A DNA stretch of 64,000 bases, taken from the NCBI GenBank assembly GCA_902495355.1, contig CABUWV010000010.1:30652-94651 (forward strand), given 5' to 3'. The translations under genes and the position numbers were made by a program. Each line of letters opens with the position of its first letter. Within the stretch, counting starts at the first letter, position 1. The DNA comes from an uncultured Collinsella sp. Lineage in GTDB: Bacteria > Actinomycetota > Coriobacteriia > Coriobacteriales > Coriobacteriaceae. The notes below the pieces were generated by a model. That model was not told where the DNA came from. It was given only the letters and a program-made list of their open reading frames with translations, and searched no databases. This document shows positions 63,227 to 64,000 of this stretch, piece by piece.

Positions 63227-63847
63227 ATGACAAATAAGGTTGAATGGGACCGCATGATTGCCGGGGAGCTCTATAGCCCCTATCGGGTTAACGACCATTC
63301 GTTTAGTAGGGTGCATGCGGCTCAGAAGTTGTTTAATGAGTCGGTGTATTGGGCTGATTCGAGCGCCTTTGAGGAACTAAAGAAGTGTTTTCGCGTTGCT
63401 CCGGACGATATGGTCTTAACGGCTCCCGTTTATTTTGATCACGGTGACAGGGTTTCGTTTGGTAACCATTTCTATGCGAATACCGGTTTGACGATTCTGG
63501 ACGAAAATTACGTGACCTTTGGCGACAACGTCTTTCTAGGACCCCATGTGAGTATATTTACTGCTGGGCATCCAATTGACGCCGATGTGCGCAATCTAGA
63601 CCTCGAGTATGCTAAGCCTGTCGTAATCGGCAACAACGTCTGGATGGGCGGCGGGGTGATTATCAATCCGGGCGTATCAATCGGAGACGATGTGGTCATA
63701 GCCTCAGGTTCAGTTGTTGTTAAAGACGTTCCAAGCCACGTCATCATCGGCGGCAATCCAGCTCATATCATTCGAGAGATTACCGACAACGATCGCAAGC
63801 TCTGGCAAGGCCAGCTGAATGCCTACAACGAGGCAATTGGATCATAG
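63227..63847 (+). CDS. maltose/galactoside O-acetyltransferase family (LbH hexapeptide)
   Basis: Acetyl-CoA-dependent sugar acetyltransferase of the Maa/LacA/NodL group. After an N-terminal helical region come left-handed beta-helix hexapeptide repeats; the catalytic His is in TAGHPID, and VVIGNNVWMGGGVIINPGV followed by GGNPAHIIREI is the family end. At 206 residues it is full length; the natural sugar is unknown. Codon and base use are AT richer than neighbouring genes. It lies alone between two inverted copies of a structured repeat, so it may have been acquired. Confidence 0.9.
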   Translation: MTNKVEWDRMIAGELYSPYRVNDHSFSRVHAAQKLFNESVYWADSSAFEELKKCFRVAPDDMVLTAPVYFDHGDRVSFGNHFYANTGLTILDENYVTFGDNVFLGPHVSIFTAGHPIDADVRNLDLEYAKPVVIGNNVWMGGGVIINPGVSIGDDVVIASGSVVVKDVPSHVIIGGNPAHIIREITDNDRKLWQGQLNAYNEAIGS

Positions 63848-63927
63848 CCTCGGCATTCCCGCAGATAAAACCTACTAAAACAAACCTGGCCCTTATTGAC
63901 AGGTTTCCCGTGGGGCGGGCACTGATG

Positions 63928-64000
63928 AAGTTTATCGCGAGTTCCGCACGAACAGGAGGCCACTTAATGTGGCCTCCGTCGTGAGCAGGACTGTAGAGCA
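63928..64000 (-). repeat. structured 73-bp repeat, right copy
   Basis: Inverted copy of 63035-63107, reaching the window end. Its hairpin is GGAGGCCAC-TTAAT-GTGGCCTCC on the + strand (63955-63977). Conserved flanks include TGCTCTACAGTCCTGC and GTGCGGAACTCGCG when read on the minus strand. It may continue beyond base 64000. Confidence 0.85.

Overview
The window is about 64 kb of GC-rich chromosome, packed with housekeeping genes that run almost entirely on the + strand. Gene content and order point to an actinomycete of the class Coriobacteriia, and from memory most resemble the gut genus Collinsella. The signs are an actinobacterial-type integration host factor (mihF) beside gmk and rpoZ, a class 1B PyrD with its PyrK partner, a pyruvate phosphate dikinase with its regulator, and a fused AdhE for fermentation. 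The genus is inference, because no 16S rRNA gene is present. I saw no rRNA or tRNA gene, prophage, CRISPR array or classical insertion sequence; one REP-associated transposase is present.

Layout. 1-3308: end of a probable obg gene, nadD, yqeK and rsfS, then dinB on the minus strand. 3353-13104: rpsP, khpA, rimM, trmD and lepB, then glyQ, glyS, ppsR and ppdK. 13217-19935: rplS, rnhB, yraN, comM, dprA, trmFO and xerC. 19984-30266: rpsB, tsf, pyrH, frr, uppS, cdsA, dxr, rseP, ispG and proS, which covers translation, pyrimidine phosphorylation, isoprenoids and envelope lipids. 30444-33945: a small APH-like kinase and adhE, both minus strand. 34098-35146: a REP-associated tyrosine transposase (RAYT) between two inverted repeat units. 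35262-35450: rpmB, minus strand. 35742-41226: pyrR, pyrB, pyrC, pyrK, pyrD and pyrF behind an apparent attenuator. 41413-43876: mihF, gmk, rpoZ and thiI. 44090-48144: comEA, comEC and holA. 48194-57396: rpsT, lepA, dusB, hemW, two J-domain genes in tandem, mtaB and phoH. 57393-62948: ybeY, dgkA, era, recO, rpsO and pnp. 63035-64000: an acetyltransferase gene bracketed by two inverted, structured 73-bp repeats.

The genes form recognisable teams. Translation and RNA modification: S16, L19, S2, L28, S20, S15, EF-Ts, EF-4, RRF, RsfS, RimM, TrmD, TrmFO, ThiI, DusB, MtaB, GlyRS and ProRS. UMP synthesis: PyrB, C, K, D and F; carAB and pyrE lie elsewhere. DNA uptake and processing: DprA, ComM, ComEA, ComEC and YraN. 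Pyruvate metabolism: PpdK with PpsR, and AdhE.

Most of the window is ordinary core genome. The points most worth following are the covarying inverted repeats around the acetyltransferase, the RAYT with its repeat pair, an 86-bp near-perfect palindrome upstream of ppdK, a pyr leader with three mutually exclusive hairpins and a possible leader peptide, xerC with no ATG, GTG or TTG before its N-terminal domain, a J-protein whose C-terminal domain is replaced by membrane helices, and an RseP-like protease with a large soluble insertion.
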